NCBI GenBank assembly: GCA_028285035.1
Contig: JANQQF010000133.1
Coordinates: 83,622 to 147,621 of the forward strand
Direction: 5' to 3'
Origin: Phycisphaerae bacterium
Lineage (GTDB): Bacteria; Chloroflexota; Anaerolineae; 4572-78; J111
Length of the DNA stretch: 64,000 nt
Part shown: one piece after another, positions 55,548 to 64,000 of the stretch
Position numbering within the stretch: position 1 is the stretch's first letter
How the letters are laid out: every line of letters begins with the position of its first letter
The notes under the pieces: model-generated
The model's database searches: none
What the model was told of the DNA's origin: nothing
The model's input: only the letters and a program-made list of their open reading frames with translations
Translations under genes and position numbers: made by a program

Positions 55548-57449
55548 CTAATAATAGAATTTCTGCAAATTAAAGCGATCGGTTTCATACTGTTCGCGGC
55601 TGGCTTGTGTTTCTGATGCTTTGGATACTTCTGCTGGCGCAACGTCCCACCATACGGCTGAGTCCAGGCCATATCGGTGTTTTTCAACCTCACATTCAAT
55701 TAAACAGACCTGATCTCGGACTTCGCGAGCTTCTTTCAATGCGACATCTAACTCTTCTAGGTTTGTAACCCGCCAGCCACGGCCCCCCATACTCTCGACA
55801 TTTTTGACAAAATCAATCGGAAGATACTCGCCTTCTAGTCGGTTGGCATCTTCGTTACGCCCACGGAACTCATTGCCGAAACTAACGCCAGCCCGGGCCA
55901 TTTGCAGACGGCGGATAATTTGGAAGCCGTGGTTGTTGATGAGAATAACGGTAACTTTCAAGCCTTCCTGCATTGCGGTTATCAATTCTGTGGGTTGCAT
56001 CAAGTAGGTGCCATCGCCGATGTAGCAGAACACCTCTCCATCCGGGCCTTGTGTCATCCGCACGCCGAGACTGGCCGGAATTTCATACCCCATACAGGAA
56101 TTGCCAAACTCAAGATGACAATTTCGTCCGTTGCTCGTATCCCATAGCTGGTGCAAGTCGCCGGGAGGTCCACCGGCTGCTGTGACAATTGTGTCGCCGG
56201 GTTGGGCCTGTTCATTGACCGCGTGGAGCACCTGAATTTGGTTCATAATTTCGCCATCATGCTGGACAAATGCTTCATTCGCACAGGTTTCCTCCCAAGC
56301 GGCCTTTTCTTGAGCAACTTCTGCCACATAGGCCTCATTTGGGTTTATACCCGCCGCTTGAGCCGCTTCGTGCAAGGCTGTTAGCGCAACTTGAGCATCA
56401 GCGACGACTGGGATCGCGCCTAGACGATGGGCATCAAAGCCACCAACGTTGATGCCGACAAACTTGACGTCGGGATGTTGGAATGCAGAGTGAGAGCCAG
56501 TTGAAAAATCGGTCAAACGAGTTCCGATACAGATAACGAGATCTGCTTTTTCCATCAAGTGCCCGGCTGAGGCGGTGCCCGTGACACCTGCCCCACCCAA
56601 GGCCATCGGCGAGGTGTAATCCATCGCCCCTTTACCCGCCATTGTCTCCCCAACTGGGATACCAAACGTTTCTGCGAATGCTTTGAGTTGCGCTTCTGCC
56701 TCTGAATAGATAACACCACCCCCAACCATCAGGAACGGTCGTTCGGCTGATTTGAGTAGCTCAATGACCTCAGCAATGCGTTGTACTTCCGGCGGGCGAC
56801 GTTCGATGCGCCACACCATTTTCTTGAAGAAATGGGCTGGATAATCGTAAGCGTGGGCTTGCAAATCTTGTGGAATGGCAATCGTACAGGCCCCGGTATC
56901 AGCCGGATTGGTCATCACGCGCATTGCCTCTGGCAGGGCGGTTAATAAATGCTCTGAACGGGAGATGCGGTCAAAGAAGCGGCTCAAGGGGCGGAAGGCG
57001 TCGTTTGCGCTGACATCCATTGAAACGGGATGTTGGAGCTGCTGTAGAACCGGTCCTTGATGACGCGTGGTGTAGTAATCGCCAGGGAACAGGAGAACCG
57101 GCAGTCGATTGAGCGTGGCTGTACCTGCGCCCGTTAACATATTTGTGGCGCCTGGTCCAATTGAACTGGTACAGGCCAAGGCTTGCAATCGTCGATTCGC
57201 CTTGGTAAAACCGCTGGCGGTGTGTACCATCGATTGTTCATTGTGGGGCTGCATAAAGGTCAGGGTTTCCCCCGCATCCTCTTGTAAGGCTTGCCCCAAA
57301 CCTGCGACATTTCCGTGGCCAAAAATGCCAAACATGGCGGGAATAAATCTGCGTTCAACGCCATCTCGCTCACTGTATTGGTTGGCCAAATATTTCACGA
57401 TAGCCTGCGCCATCGTTAGGCGAATTGTAGGTTGATTGTGTAACGGCAT
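55548..57449 (-). CDS. iolD: 3D-(3,5/4)-trihydroxycyclohexane-1,2-dione acylhydrolase
   Basis: A 633-aa thiamine diphosphate enzyme that opens the inositol ring to 5-deoxy-glucuronate. The N-terminal PYR domain has HNEQSMVHTASGF with the catalytic Glu; the C-terminal domain has YIGDGTYLMQ (GDG motif) leading to the metal/ThDP Asn in ILINNHGFQ; the family tail HRYGLDSAVWWDV is present. ATG has AAGGAG 6 bases upstream. First gene of the largest iol unit, preceded by a structured leader and a 40-base palindrome. Confidence 0.95.
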   Translation of the reverse strand: MPLHNQPTIRLTMAQAIVKYLANQYSERDGVERRFIPAMFGIFGHGNVAGLGQALQEDAGETLTFMQPHNEQSMVHTASGFTKANRRLQALACTSSIGPGATNMLTGAGTATLNRLPVLLFPGDYYTTRHQGPVLQQLQHPVSMDVSANDAFRPLSRFFDRISRSEHLLTALPEAMRVMTNPADTGACTIAIPQDLQAHAYDYPAHFFKKMVWRIERRPPEVQRIAEVIELLKSAERPFLMVGGGVIYSEAEAQLKAFAETFGIPVGETMAGKGAMDYTSPMALGGAGVTGTASAGHLMEKADLVICIGTRLTDFSTGSHSAFQHPDVKFVGINVGGFDAHRLGAIPVVADAQVALTALHEAAQAAGINPNEAYVAEVAQEKAAWEETCANEAFVQHDGEIMNQIQVLHAVNEQAQPGDTIVTAAGGPPGDLHQLWDTSNGRNCHLEFGNSCMGYEIPASLGVRMTQGPDGEVFCYIGDGTYLMQPTELITAMQEGLKVTVILINNHGFQIIRRLQMARAGVSFGNEFRGRNEDANRLEGEYLPIDFVKNVESMGGRGWRVTNLEELDVALKEAREVRDQVCLIECEVEKHRYGLDSAVWWDVAPAEVSKASETQASREQYETDRFNLQKFYY

Positions 57450-57495
57450 AATATCTCCTTTGATGTTAGTTATTTATCACTTCGATCCCAGAGGC

Positions 57496-57610
57496 GCGAA
57501 TTCAAACCAGTTAGAACTGTTTATGGCCCTAACTGGCCGAATTCGCTATTCAAGGAGAAGTCGTATACCGACCCAAACAGTTGCTGTGGATGTTGAGGTC
57601 GGGCTATACG
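57496..57610 (-). promoter_or_regulatory. Structured leader of iolD with two hairpins
   Basis: Hairpin 1: GCGAATTC (57496-57503)/GAATTCGC (57539-57546) outside, CCAGTTAG (57507-57514)/CTAACTGG (57529-57536) inside. Hairpin 2: CGTATA-CCGACC (57562-57573) with GGTCGG-TATACG (57597-57610, two-base bulge). On the minus strand a TATTAT box (57617-57612) just upstream of hairpin 2 is a possible -10. Confidence 0.6.
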
Positions 57611-57622
57611 TATAATAGTTGG

Positions 57623-57662
57623 TTGTTCCACGTTGTGCACACGTGTGCACAACGTGGAACAA
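57623..57662. promoter_or_regulatory. 40-bp perfect palindrome with the shared operator core
   Basis: All 20 base pairs match around the centre at 57642/57643. The core TGCACACGTGTGCA (57636-57649) is the operator found before iolA and the iolB unit. It lies about 174 bases before the iolD ATG. Confidence 0.9.
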
Positions 57663-57721
57663 GATTACATTATTCTTTTTGAAATGTCAAAATTCTCTCA
57701 TTGAAGATTACTTGAAGTGTG

Positions 57722-58897
57722 CTATTCCGATAACAGTGGAGTTACATCCTCCCACTGTCCACTCTCCCAAGAACGAGTCATTGCTGCATTTACATTGGCT
57801 ACGGCCAAGGCAGCTTCAAGCCCAGGTGCGTGTGGGGTGTCATTGGCAATAGACTGTAGAAATTCGTAGGCTTCGATGACCTTCAAATCCTCATAGCCGA
57901 TGCCTGAGCCTTCGCCTGGCACAAAGTTACCGTGATATGGATATTGATCTCCACCGACTAAGCGCATGTAACCGTTGTGGCTAAAATCATCACCTGGGGC
58001 GTACACCTGCAACTCGTTCATTCGCTCAAAGTCCCAGTTGATGGCCCCCTTCGTGCCGTTTAACTCGAAGATATATTGATTTTTCGGGCCAAAGATGGTT
58101 CGGGAGGCCTCAAATGTGCCACGTGCGCCATTTTCAAATTCGACCATTGCCCCTACATAGTCTTCATTGCTGACCGGACCCGTTGGATCCCCTGGTTGCC
58201 CGATTGAATAATGAGTGCCTTTGCCAGGGATGGGTTTGGGACGCTCAGGGATGAAGGTGTGGCCTTGGCTGCTGACGCGTTTGATGGGGCCTGCGACAAA
58301 GAGTGCCATATCTACGACATGGGACATGATGTCCCCGAGTACGCCATAACCGGACACGTCAAAATTGAACCGCCATGAGAGCAACCCGAACGGATTGCTG
58401 CCATACATTGAGAAGAATCGTCCCCGATAGTGAGTGATGTCCCCGACTTCACCAGCCTGAACTCGGTTTCGGGCCTCTTGCACCATTGGTGCCCAGCGGT
58501 AGTTGTAGCCTACACAGCTATTAACCCCAGCATCCCGAACGATTTTTGCAATCGCCGCCGTTTCTTCCGGGGTGCGGCCCACTGGCTTCTCGCAAAAAAT
58601 ATGTTTTCCTGCGTTAGCTGCGGCCTGGCCGATTTCCTGATGAAGGTTATTTGGCGTGGTGATATTAACGATTTGGACGTCAGGATGCGCAATGACTTCC
58701 TGCCAATCGGTTGTGCTTTCCGCAAAGCCGATGGTTTGCTGAGTCTGTTCTGCACGTTCTGCCACATTATCAGAGCATATTACCAAACGAGGTCGTAGCT
58801 CGCTTTGTGGAAAGCGCAAAGCGACCTGCTTATATGAACGGCTGTGAGCTTGCCCCATCCAGCCCATTCCAATCACACCAATACCAATCTCTGTACT
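57722..58897 (-). CDS. Gfo/Idh/MocA-family oxidoreductase (copy B)
   Basis: About 391 aa from ATG 58897. [18 protein letters not shown] and HIFCEKPVGRTPEE (catalytic Lys in EKP) are nearly the same as in the product at 43987, and the C-terminal halves also align (NELNGTKGAINWDFERMNEL against [20 protein letters not shown]). The pair is a clear duplication within the locus. Likely substrate: an inositol isomer. 11 bases after the 2-hydroxyacid dehydrogenase gene. Confidence 0.88.
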   Translation of the reverse strand, partial: STEIGIGVIGMGWMGQAHSRSYKQVALRFPQSELRPRLVICSDNVAERAEQTQQTIGFAESTTDWQEVIAHPDVQIVNITTPNNLHQEIGQAAANAGKHIFCEKPVGRTPEETAAIAKIVRDAGVNSCVGYNYRWAPMVQEARNRVQAGEVGDITHYRGRFFSMYGSNPFGLLSWRFNFDVSGYGVLGDIMSHVVDMALFVAGPIKRVSSQGHTFIPERPKPIPGKGTHYSIGQPGDPTGPVSNEDYVGAMVEFENGARGTFEASRTIFGPKNQYIFELNGTKGAINWDFERMNELQVYAPGDDFSHNGYMRLVGGDQYPYHGNFVPGEGSGIGYEDLKVIEAYEFLQSIANDTPHAPGLEAALAVANVNAAMTRSWESGQWEDVTPLLSE

Positions 58898-58908
58898 CAT
58901 CTTCAATT

Positions 58909-59865
58909 TTATCCTTTCCAAACCTCTGGATTAATCAGGTTTGGGGGACGTTCTCCTTTTAAATATTGAACCACTTGCCGAATGGCCATTTCGCTGATGC
59001 GATCCTTTCCAGCAAATGTGGCTGATGCAATGTGTGGTGTAACCACAACATTATCACGATGAAGTAGGGGATTATCAGGATGGGCAGGCTCCGGGTCGGT
59101 GACATCAAGACCCGCTGCAAAAATATATTGATTATCAAGGGCTTCCAGTAGTGCCGCCTCGTCAACTAATCCACCGCGTGACACATTGACAAATACTGAC
59201 CCTGGTTTCATTTGAGCAAATCTTTCGGCATTCATCAACTGTTTTGTGCTATCCATCAAGGGAATGTGAAGCGAAACGATATCCCCATTGGCTAGAACAT
59301 ACTCCAAACTGGGAGCAAGTTCGACACCCAGTGCAGCAGCTTGCTCACTCGCCACATAGGGATCATAGGCAATGATCTTCATTCCCATTGCGCGACTGAT
59401 CTGCGCAACATGACGTCCAATCCGCCCCAAACCAACCAAACCAAGCGTTTTACCATAGAGTTCAATACCATTATGGTTAGCATAAAAATTACCGCCACCT
59501 TCACGCAGCTTTCGTTCTGCCTGACGTAGTAATTTAGCTGCGGCCATCATCAACAGGATTGCTTGTTCAGCCGTTGAGTAGGTCGGCCCATCTGGGGCAT
59601 TGCATACAGCGATACCCCGCGCTGTCGCGTCAGGGATCGAAACTTTGTCATAGCCAATGCCGGTTCGGGAGATGATTTTAAGATTTGGCGCTTGGTCCAT
59701 TGCCTCAGCGGTATAGGGCAAGGCGGAGGCAATAACTCCATCAGCCTCAGTCATCGTGTGATAAGGATTATCTGAAGTGAGGTCTGCCGGACCAATTGGC
59801 TCGGCCACACCTTCTAAAAGATAAGCAAATTTAGGATTTGCTCGTTCAAACCAAATTTTGAACAT
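58909..59865 (-). CDS. D-isomer-specific 2-hydroxyacid dehydrogenase
   Basis: A 318-aa enzyme of the phosphoglycerate dehydrogenase-like family. NAD loop GLVGLGRIGRHV (142-153), catalytic Arg in VNVSRGGLVDE, Glu in DVTDPEP and His in TPHIASAT. It has no ACT domain, so it is not a typical SerA; it may reduce a keto acid formed from polyols. It lies 26 bases downstream of the zincin-like gene. Confidence 0.88.
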   Translation of the reverse strand: MFKIWFERANPKFAYLLEGVAEPIGPADLTSDNPYHTMTEADGVIASALPYTAEAMDQAPNLKIISRTGIGYDKVSIPDATARGIAVCNAPDGPTYSTAEQAILLMMAAAKLLRQAERKLREGGGNFYANHNGIELYGKTLGLVGLGRIGRHVAQISRAMGMKIIAYDPYVASEQAAALGVELAPSLEYVLANGDIVSLHIPLMDSTKQLMNAERFAQMKPGSVFVNVSRGGLVDEAALLEALDNQYIFAAGLDVTDPEPAHPDNPLLHRDNVVVTPHIASATFAGKDRISEMAIRQVVQYLKGERPPNLINPEVWKG

Positions 59866-59891
59866 TGTAAGTTGTCTTTCTCTATATTGAG

Positions 59892-60494
59892 TTAAAATTT
59901 AGATTTCCCAGCAGCCCACGCTCTCACAACCTCAATGGCTTCAGGCGAGACACGGGCCAAAGTCGGAATCTGTCGAGCGCCAAGCACGACAATAATTGCT
60001 GCCTCAGCATACTGCTCTGATGGAATACTGGCCCACTGACTTGAAGGTATATCCCGATAGGTTTGCTCAGGTCGCCAAGCCGTATCAGCGGTCAATCCTT
60101 GGGCAAGTAGAAATGGCTCCCTCATTTGTTGGTGTGCTTCACACTGAATTTCCAGGTGATGGGCCCATTCGTGAATGAGTGCCCCTTTTAATAGGGCTGG
60201 TGTTGCCGGGACACGAACAGTTACAGTTGATGTGGCTGGATCATAAAGCGCTCGATTGCCCAATGTTTCGGTGGCTTTTAGCGTGACATCGCTAAAACAG
60301 CCGATTCTGCCTTCAAACGCAATGAGAAATGCCTGCCACGTCTCTTCAGCCAAATCCTGAAAATCTCCAGCCACAGATCCATCAAATAATAAGTTAGGCG
60401 GTTCTATTGGCTGCCGACGTATTGAAGCCATAACAATCAGTAGCCCCAAAAAAATGATTGCTGTAATGGCAATAAAATAACGTCGTTGCCACAT
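59892..60494 (-). CDS. Membrane-anchored zincin-like protein
   Basis: A 200-aa protein with an N-terminal membrane anchor (about 6-24) and an extracytoplasmic domain. H108-E-W-A-H112-H is an HExxH zinc site, and E164 (EQYAEAA) could be the third ligand. It lacks other signs of known peptidase families. Two cysteines (C66, C118) could form a disulfide. It sits 3 bases after a Gfo/Idh gene in the inositol locus; peptidase activity is only inferred. Confidence 0.65.
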   Translation of the reverse strand: MWQRRYFIAITAIIFLGLLIVMASIRRQPIEPPNLLFDGSVAGDFQDLAEETWQAFLIAFEGRIGCFSDVTLKATETLGNRALYDPATSTVTVRVPATPALLKGALIHEWAHHLEIQCEAHQQMREPFLLAQGLTADTAWRPEQTYRDIPSSQWASIPSEQYAEAAIIVVLGARQIPTLARVSPEAIEVVRAWAAGKSKF

Positions 60495-60497
60495 TAT

Positions 60498-61520
60498 TTA
60501 AGTGCTGGCTTGCTGGTACAAATTTGGCGGATTTGTTTTTGGTAAGGTTACAGGTTGCCCGGTGGCTGCTGACTCAATACAAGCCTCAGCGATGGCCAGT
60601 GAAATGTAGCCATCCCAAACACTTGGTCCAGTTGGCGTATTATTCAATACGGACTGAGCCCAGGTCTGCATCTCACGAATATAAGCTGGGTCAAAGCGAT
60701 CTAGCCAATGAGGCTCAACAGCTTGGCTGCTTGTTCCGGCTTTGCGTAGAATGGGACTTTCCAATGAGTTGCTCTGTATTGTTCCTTGCTCGCCGACAAT
60801 TTCGACAAACACTTCATAGCCATAATTGGAGTCTGCGTTCAACTCAATCGTGGCTAAAGCACCGCCCCGAAAGGTCATCTGAACGCACAAGAAGCGACAG
60901 GTGGCTGGATCAGACTCCTCGGCAACAACCCGCTGCACATAGACCCGCTCTACTTCATCGCCTATCATCCAACGCGCTGAGTGAATATCATGAATTGCGG
61001 AGTTGATAATAACATCCTCTGTCGTTCGGGTTGAGCCAAGACCGAGATTGTTGTGTACCCCACGAAACATCAAAGGTCGGCCGATGTCACCTTGCGTAAT
61101 GGCTCTTTTCACAGCCTGGTGGGCCAAATCATACTCGCGCATCAACCCGACCTGGACGAGACGGCGTCGCAAAGCGACTTCGGCATCAAGGACCTTTTGG
61201 GCATCGTCCATCGTTGTTGCTAATGGTTTTTCGCACAAAACAGGTTTTTGTGCGGTTAAACACTCTAGAGTAAGTGCAGCGTGCGTTGGGTCTGGCGACA
61301 CGATAACGATAGCATCAACATTAGCGTCGTTTATCAACGCGGAAGCATCCGTAAAGACGTTTGCCCCCCCGCACTCTGCGGCGATAGCTGAAGCACGACC
61401 TTCATCGATGTCCATTATGGCTGAAACTCGTGCCCCAACAACTTGGTGTGTCAGATTGTGGGCGTGACGCTGCCCCATTCGACCTGTGCCAATAACACCA
61501 ACCTGAATTTCTGTATTCAT
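60498..61520 (-). CDS. Gfo/Idh/MocA-family oxidoreductase (copy C)
   Basis: A 340-aa dehydrogenase. GVIGTGRMGQRHAHNL, PVLCEKPLATTMDD (catalytic Lys) and INSAIHDIHSARWMIGDE (Asp/His). Its length and SAIHDIHSARWM segment resemble scyllo-inositol or myo-inositol 2-dehydrogenases more than copies A and B. It follows the ABC transporter operon after a terminator. Confidence 0.88.
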   Translation of the reverse strand: MNTEIQVGVIGTGRMGQRHAHNLTHQVVGARVSAIMDIDEGRASAIAAECGGANVFTDASALINDANVDAIVIVSPDPTHAALTLECLTAQKPVLCEKPLATTMDDAQKVLDAEVALRRRLVQVGLMREYDLAHQAVKRAITQGDIGRPLMFRGVHNNLGLGSTRTTEDVIINSAIHDIHSARWMIGDEVERVYVQRVVAEESDPATCRFLCVQMTFRGGALATIELNADSNYGYEVFVEIVGEQGTIQSNSLESPILRKAGTSSQAVEPHWLDRFDPAYIREMQTWAQSVLNNTPTGPSVWDGYISLAIAEACIESAATGQPVTLPKTNPPNLYQQAST

Positions 61521-61550
61521 AGATGATCCGTTTTACCAATAAAATTCGCG

Positions 61551-61603
61551 AAAAAAGAAGGTTTGTAATAAAACGTCAGCAGCGCTGAGGTTACTACAAA
61601 CCT
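61551..61603 (-). terminator. Terminator of the ABC transporter operon
   Basis: On the minus strand, AGGTTTGTAGTAA (61603-61591) pairs with TTATTACAAACCT (61571-61559) with one G-U pair; a T tract (61556-61551) follows. A small inner CAGCGCTG palindrome lies in the loop. Confidence 0.75.
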
Positions 61604-61635
61604 AGTCTCATTTTTATATCTAGTCGATGGCTATA

Positions 61636-62418
61636 TTACGCTTGCATTGCAGCTAATTCATCTTGAAGTCGAGCCAAATCAGCCCCACCTGCCATCATTG
61701 TTACGAGTTCGTCGCTGGTGACTTCATCTTTACGATAATCACCAAAAACACGACCGCGACGTAAAATGACAAAGTGATCCCCAACCGGGTAAGCATGGTG
61801 AGGGTTATGGGTAATAAAGACAACACCCAAACCCCGTTGTTTGGCTTGAACAATGTAACGTAAGACCGTCCCAGCCTGCTTTACCCCAAGCGCCGCGGTT
61901 GGCTCATCAAGAATGAGGACTTTCGCGCCAAAGTAGATTGCGCGAGTAATGGCTACCGATTGACGCTCCCCACCAGACATGGTGCCGACAGGTTGCTCGG
62001 GATCACGAATATCAATCCCCATTTTTGCCATCTCTTCCCGTACGGTGCGCTTGGCGAACTCCATATCCCATTGTTTAAATGGTCCCCAACCTTTTGTTGG
62101 CTCTGAGCCAAGAAAGAAGTTGCGCCAAATTGACATGAGCGGAACCAAGGCTAAATCCTGATATACTGTGGCAATTCCGGCATCAAGGGCATCACGTGGC
62201 GAATTAAAATCAACAGGCCTGCCTTCAAATAAATACTCACCACTGGTTGGTTTGTGAACACCAGATAAGGTTTTAATGAGTGTTGATTTTCCAGCCCCGT
62301 TGTCGCCCAATAAACAAGTAACCTCGCCGGGGTAAACGTGGGCTGATACATCTTGGAGGGCAATAACGCTGCCAAAGAGCTTAGAGATATTGCGAACTTC
62401 TAAAATCGGCTGACTCAT
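61636..62418 (-). CDS. Sugar ABC transporter ATP-binding protein (single-domain)
   Basis: A 260-aa ATPase. Walker A GDNGAGKS (38-45), signature SGGERQ (148-153), Walker B LILDEP with D171 and the switch His in FITHNPHHA. It is the short FrcA-like form with one ATPase domain rather than the double RbsA/MglA form. Predicted to energise uptake of inositol or a related polyol. It overlaps the permease gene by 4 bases. Confidence 0.92.
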   Translation of the reverse strand: MSQPILEVRNISKLFGSVIALQDVSAHVYPGEVTCLLGDNGAGKSTLIKTLSGVHKPTSGEYLFEGRPVDFNSPRDALDAGIATVYQDLALVPLMSIWRNFFLGSEPTKGWGPFKQWDMEFAKRTVREEMAKMGIDIRDPEQPVGTMSGGERQSVAITRAIYFGAKVLILDEPTAALGVKQAGTVLRYIVQAKQRGLGVVFITHNPHHAYPVGDHFVILRRGRVFGDYRKDEVTSDELVTMMAGGADLARLQDELAAMQA

Positions 62419-63512
62419 GTTCCGCCTCCTTCATCGTCATCATCCTTCTTGCTTCCTTTTATTGAGCCCAAATTAACAGCTTCAGCACGCTTACGGGTGT
62501 AATCATTGACAACAACCGCCAAAAGGAGCATCGCGCCTAAGAAAGCAAAGAACCAATCCGTGTCCCAACCAGCAAAAACAATACCCGTTCGGGTCATTCC
62601 AAAAATCAGAGCTCCTAGAGAGGCCCCAATCGCTGAACCATAACCACCCGTCAGAAGACATCCACCAATAACGGCAGAGATAATATAAATAAATTCTTGA
62701 CCAATCCCTTGACTGGCAACGGCTGATCGTAATCGTAGCGCGGTCATAATACCAACTAACCAAGCGGCACCAGCTGTCGTCATAAACAAGGCGATTTTTA
62801 CCCGGGCGGCAGGAACACCAACACTACGTGCGGCGTTTGCGTCGCCACCAACTGCGAAAATCCAGTTGCCCCATTTGGTTCGTAATAAAATCCAGGTGGC
62901 GATTAAGGCGAGAGCGATCCACCATATAATCGAGGTTCGGAACACCGTCCCTAACATTGGAATTTCACTATTGAATATGAGACGAGCTGTTTGAAACCCA
63001 AGAACCTCGTCAATATCGTTGACCCGGACCTCATCGGTCACTAAACGGGTGACCCCAACATTAACCCCTCTTAGAATAAAAAAGGCACCAAGGGTCACAA
63101 TAAAACTAGGTAACCCTGTCCGTACAACCATGTAACCATTGAGAAAACCAACAGCCAAAGCAAAAGCTAGGGCTGCCAGCATAGATGTCCAAATGTCCCA
63201 GCCTGCCTCAGCACCCAACATCCCCATGATGAGTCCAGTTGATCCAGTTAATGTCCCAGCGGAAAGATCGAACTCACCGCCAATCATCAACAAAGCAACC
63301 GCCACAGCCATGATGCCTAACGTTGATGCAGGATCTAAAAAGCGAGCAGCCCCACCCACAGTCGGGAAATTTTCACTAGCGACCGTTGAGAAAAAAATAT
63401 AAACTGCAGCTGCCCCGAGAAACGCGCCAACTTCAGGGCGAAGTAATAATTTTCTAATAAGACCGATATTTGCGACACGTTCATCGGCTACAGCCGGTGT
63501 TGCCGTTGTCAT
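62415..63512 (-). CDS. Sugar ABC transporter permease
   Basis: A 365-aa membrane protein of the RbsC/FrcC family (BPD_transp_2) with about nine or ten hydrophobic segments. The family loop [13 protein letters not shown] is clear. ATG 63512 is chosen because AAGGAGAGG lies 6 bases upstream; a longer in-frame start at 63599 is rejected. The C-terminus is basic then acidic ([14 protein letters not shown]). Confidence 0.92.
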   Translation of the reverse strand: MTTATPAVADERVANIGLIRKLLLRPEVGAFLGAAAVYIFFSTVASENFPTVGGAARFLDPASTLGIMAVAVALLMIGGEFDLSAGTLTGSTGLIMGMLGAEAGWDIWTSMLAALAFALAVGFLNGYMVVRTGLPSFIVTLGAFFILRGVNVGVTRLVTDEVRVNDIDEVLGFQTARLIFNSEIPMLGTVFRTSIIWWIALALIATWILLRTKWGNWIFAVGGDANAARSVGVPAARVKIALFMTTAGAAWLVGIMTALRLRSAVASQGIGQEFIYIISAVIGGCLLTGGYGSAIGASLGALIFGMTRTGIVFAGWDTDWFFAFLGAMLLLAVVVNDYTRKRAEAVNLGSIKGSKKDDDDEGGGT

Positions 63513-63579
63513 TAAGCCTCTCCTTGAGCAATTTCTAAGACTTTTGGCGAAAGCCAGACACAGATAAGGAAGAAATACA

Positions 63580-63601
63580 GGGTGAGAGTTTTTTCTCACC
63601 C
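63580..63601 (-). other. Hairpin between binding-protein and permease genes
   Basis: GGGTGAGA (63580-63587) pairs with TCTCACCC (63594-63601) around a 6-base loop, 17 bases past the binding-protein stop. No T tract follows on the minus strand. Such hairpins often protect the binding-protein mRNA and lower permease expression. Confidence 0.65.
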
Positions 63602-63618
63602 CGTATGTTAGTTAGAAC

Positions 63619-64000
63619 TTAGCGAGTACCACCGTCAGCGAGAGCTTTAACGCTGGCAGCATTGCTAGCATCAACAAAGCCAGGACCAGTTAGAACTGGG
63701 TTTCCACCACCAACAACGTTCAAGTTGGTGCTGTTCAGGTACAAGATGATAACAGGCAGGTACCCTTGGAGATATTGCTGTTGATCGATAGCAAACATAA
63801 TTTCGCCAGCGTCAATAGCGTCCAATACGTCAGGACTCAAGTCGAATGTCCCGAGCATTTGGCCAGTGCCAGCTGCAGCAATTGCATCTTTAGCGGCAAC
63901 ACCAACGTCAGGGTTGAGGGCCAAAACGGCGTCGATGCTAGAGTCAGCGATCAATTTATCCTGAATGCTGCCCAAGGTACCGGCGATGTCAGCTGTACCC
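63619..64000 (-). CDS. Periplasmic sugar-binding protein, C-terminal part (runs off window)
   Basis: The last 127 or so residues of a periplasmic-binding-protein type 1 fold (Peripla_BP_4). DAVLALNPDVGVAAKDAIAA, LGTFDLSPDVLDAIDAGEI and FAIDQQQYLQGYLPVIILYL are the usual C-lobe segments of RbsB/FrcB-like proteins. The frame is open to base 64000. It is the first visible gene of the transporter operon and should deliver the substrate to the permease. The ligand cannot be read from this part. Confidence 0.9.
   Translation of the reverse strand, partial: GTADIAGTLGSIQDKLIADSSIDAVLALNPDVGVAAKDAIAAAGTGQMLGTFDLSPDVLDAIDAGEIMFAIDQQQYLQGYLPVIILYLNSTNLNVVGGGNPVLTGPGFVDASNAASVKALADGGTR

Overview
The window is 64 kb of chromosomal DNA of moderate GC content from a bacterium, most likely a Chloroflexota (Anaerolineae/Caldilineae-like) genome. 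That placement is an inference. It rests on the gene mix: an adenylate cyclase/ATPase/TPR giant, a cytosolic Ser/Thr kinase with a PQQ-type propeller, a CpXC protein, a TgpA/DUF58 pair, very long two-component-propeller sensors, and a LacD-type aldolase in an inositol cluster. No rRNA, tRNA, CRISPR array, transposase or phage gene was seen.

Region 1 (1-13 kb) is housekeeping and regulation. It holds a partial RNA 3'-phosphate cyclase, an orphan OmpR-type response regulator, a GntR-type repressor fused to a cobalamin-binding module, a LON-domain protein, a sigma-70 family factor and the class III cyclase giant. A hisS-nadK-membrane zinc-ribbon operon and a small phosphoesterase follow.

Region 2 (13-28 kb) begins with a CpXC protein. 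Next comes a five-gene phospho-signalling operon: Ser/Thr kinase, PP2C phosphatase, J-domain/VWA protein, FHA protein and a small protein. A response regulator-ppk1-membrane protein-prs group then reads the other way, followed by a DUF58/transglutaminase pair.

Region 3 (28-36 kb) encodes a 1351-aa hybrid histidine kinase with a periplasmic propeller, translationally coupled to a receiver-SpoIIE phosphatase. Two methyltransferases and a small acidic protein follow.

Region 4 (36-64 kb) is almost entirely a myo-inositol (polyol) catabolic locus on the minus strand. It contains iolA, iolB, iolD, iolG, two iolC, two iolE, two unrelated candidate aldolases (class I LacD-like and class II IolJ-like), three further Gfo/Idh/MocA dehydrogenases, a ThuA protein, a 2-hydroxyacid dehydrogenase, and a sugar-type ABC transporter at the right edge. 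Its genes form at least three transcription units. Each carries the same perfect palindrome TGCACACGTGTGCA near its promoter, which suggests one regulator (LacI-like, not in the window) controls the locus. A second propeller receptor, fused directly to a SpoIIE phosphatase, sits inside this locus. The inferred pathway is: import, oxidation by IolG-type dehydrogenases, dehydration by IolE, ring opening by IolD, isomerisation by IolB, phosphorylation by IolC, aldol cleavage, and IolA converting malonate semialdehyde to acetyl-CoA.

Intergenic regions of the 36-43 kb part carry several families of short degenerate tandem repeats (7- and 8-bp periods) arranged as inverted arms. One pair flanks a four-helix-bundle (IVS-type) gene inserted between iolB and iolC.
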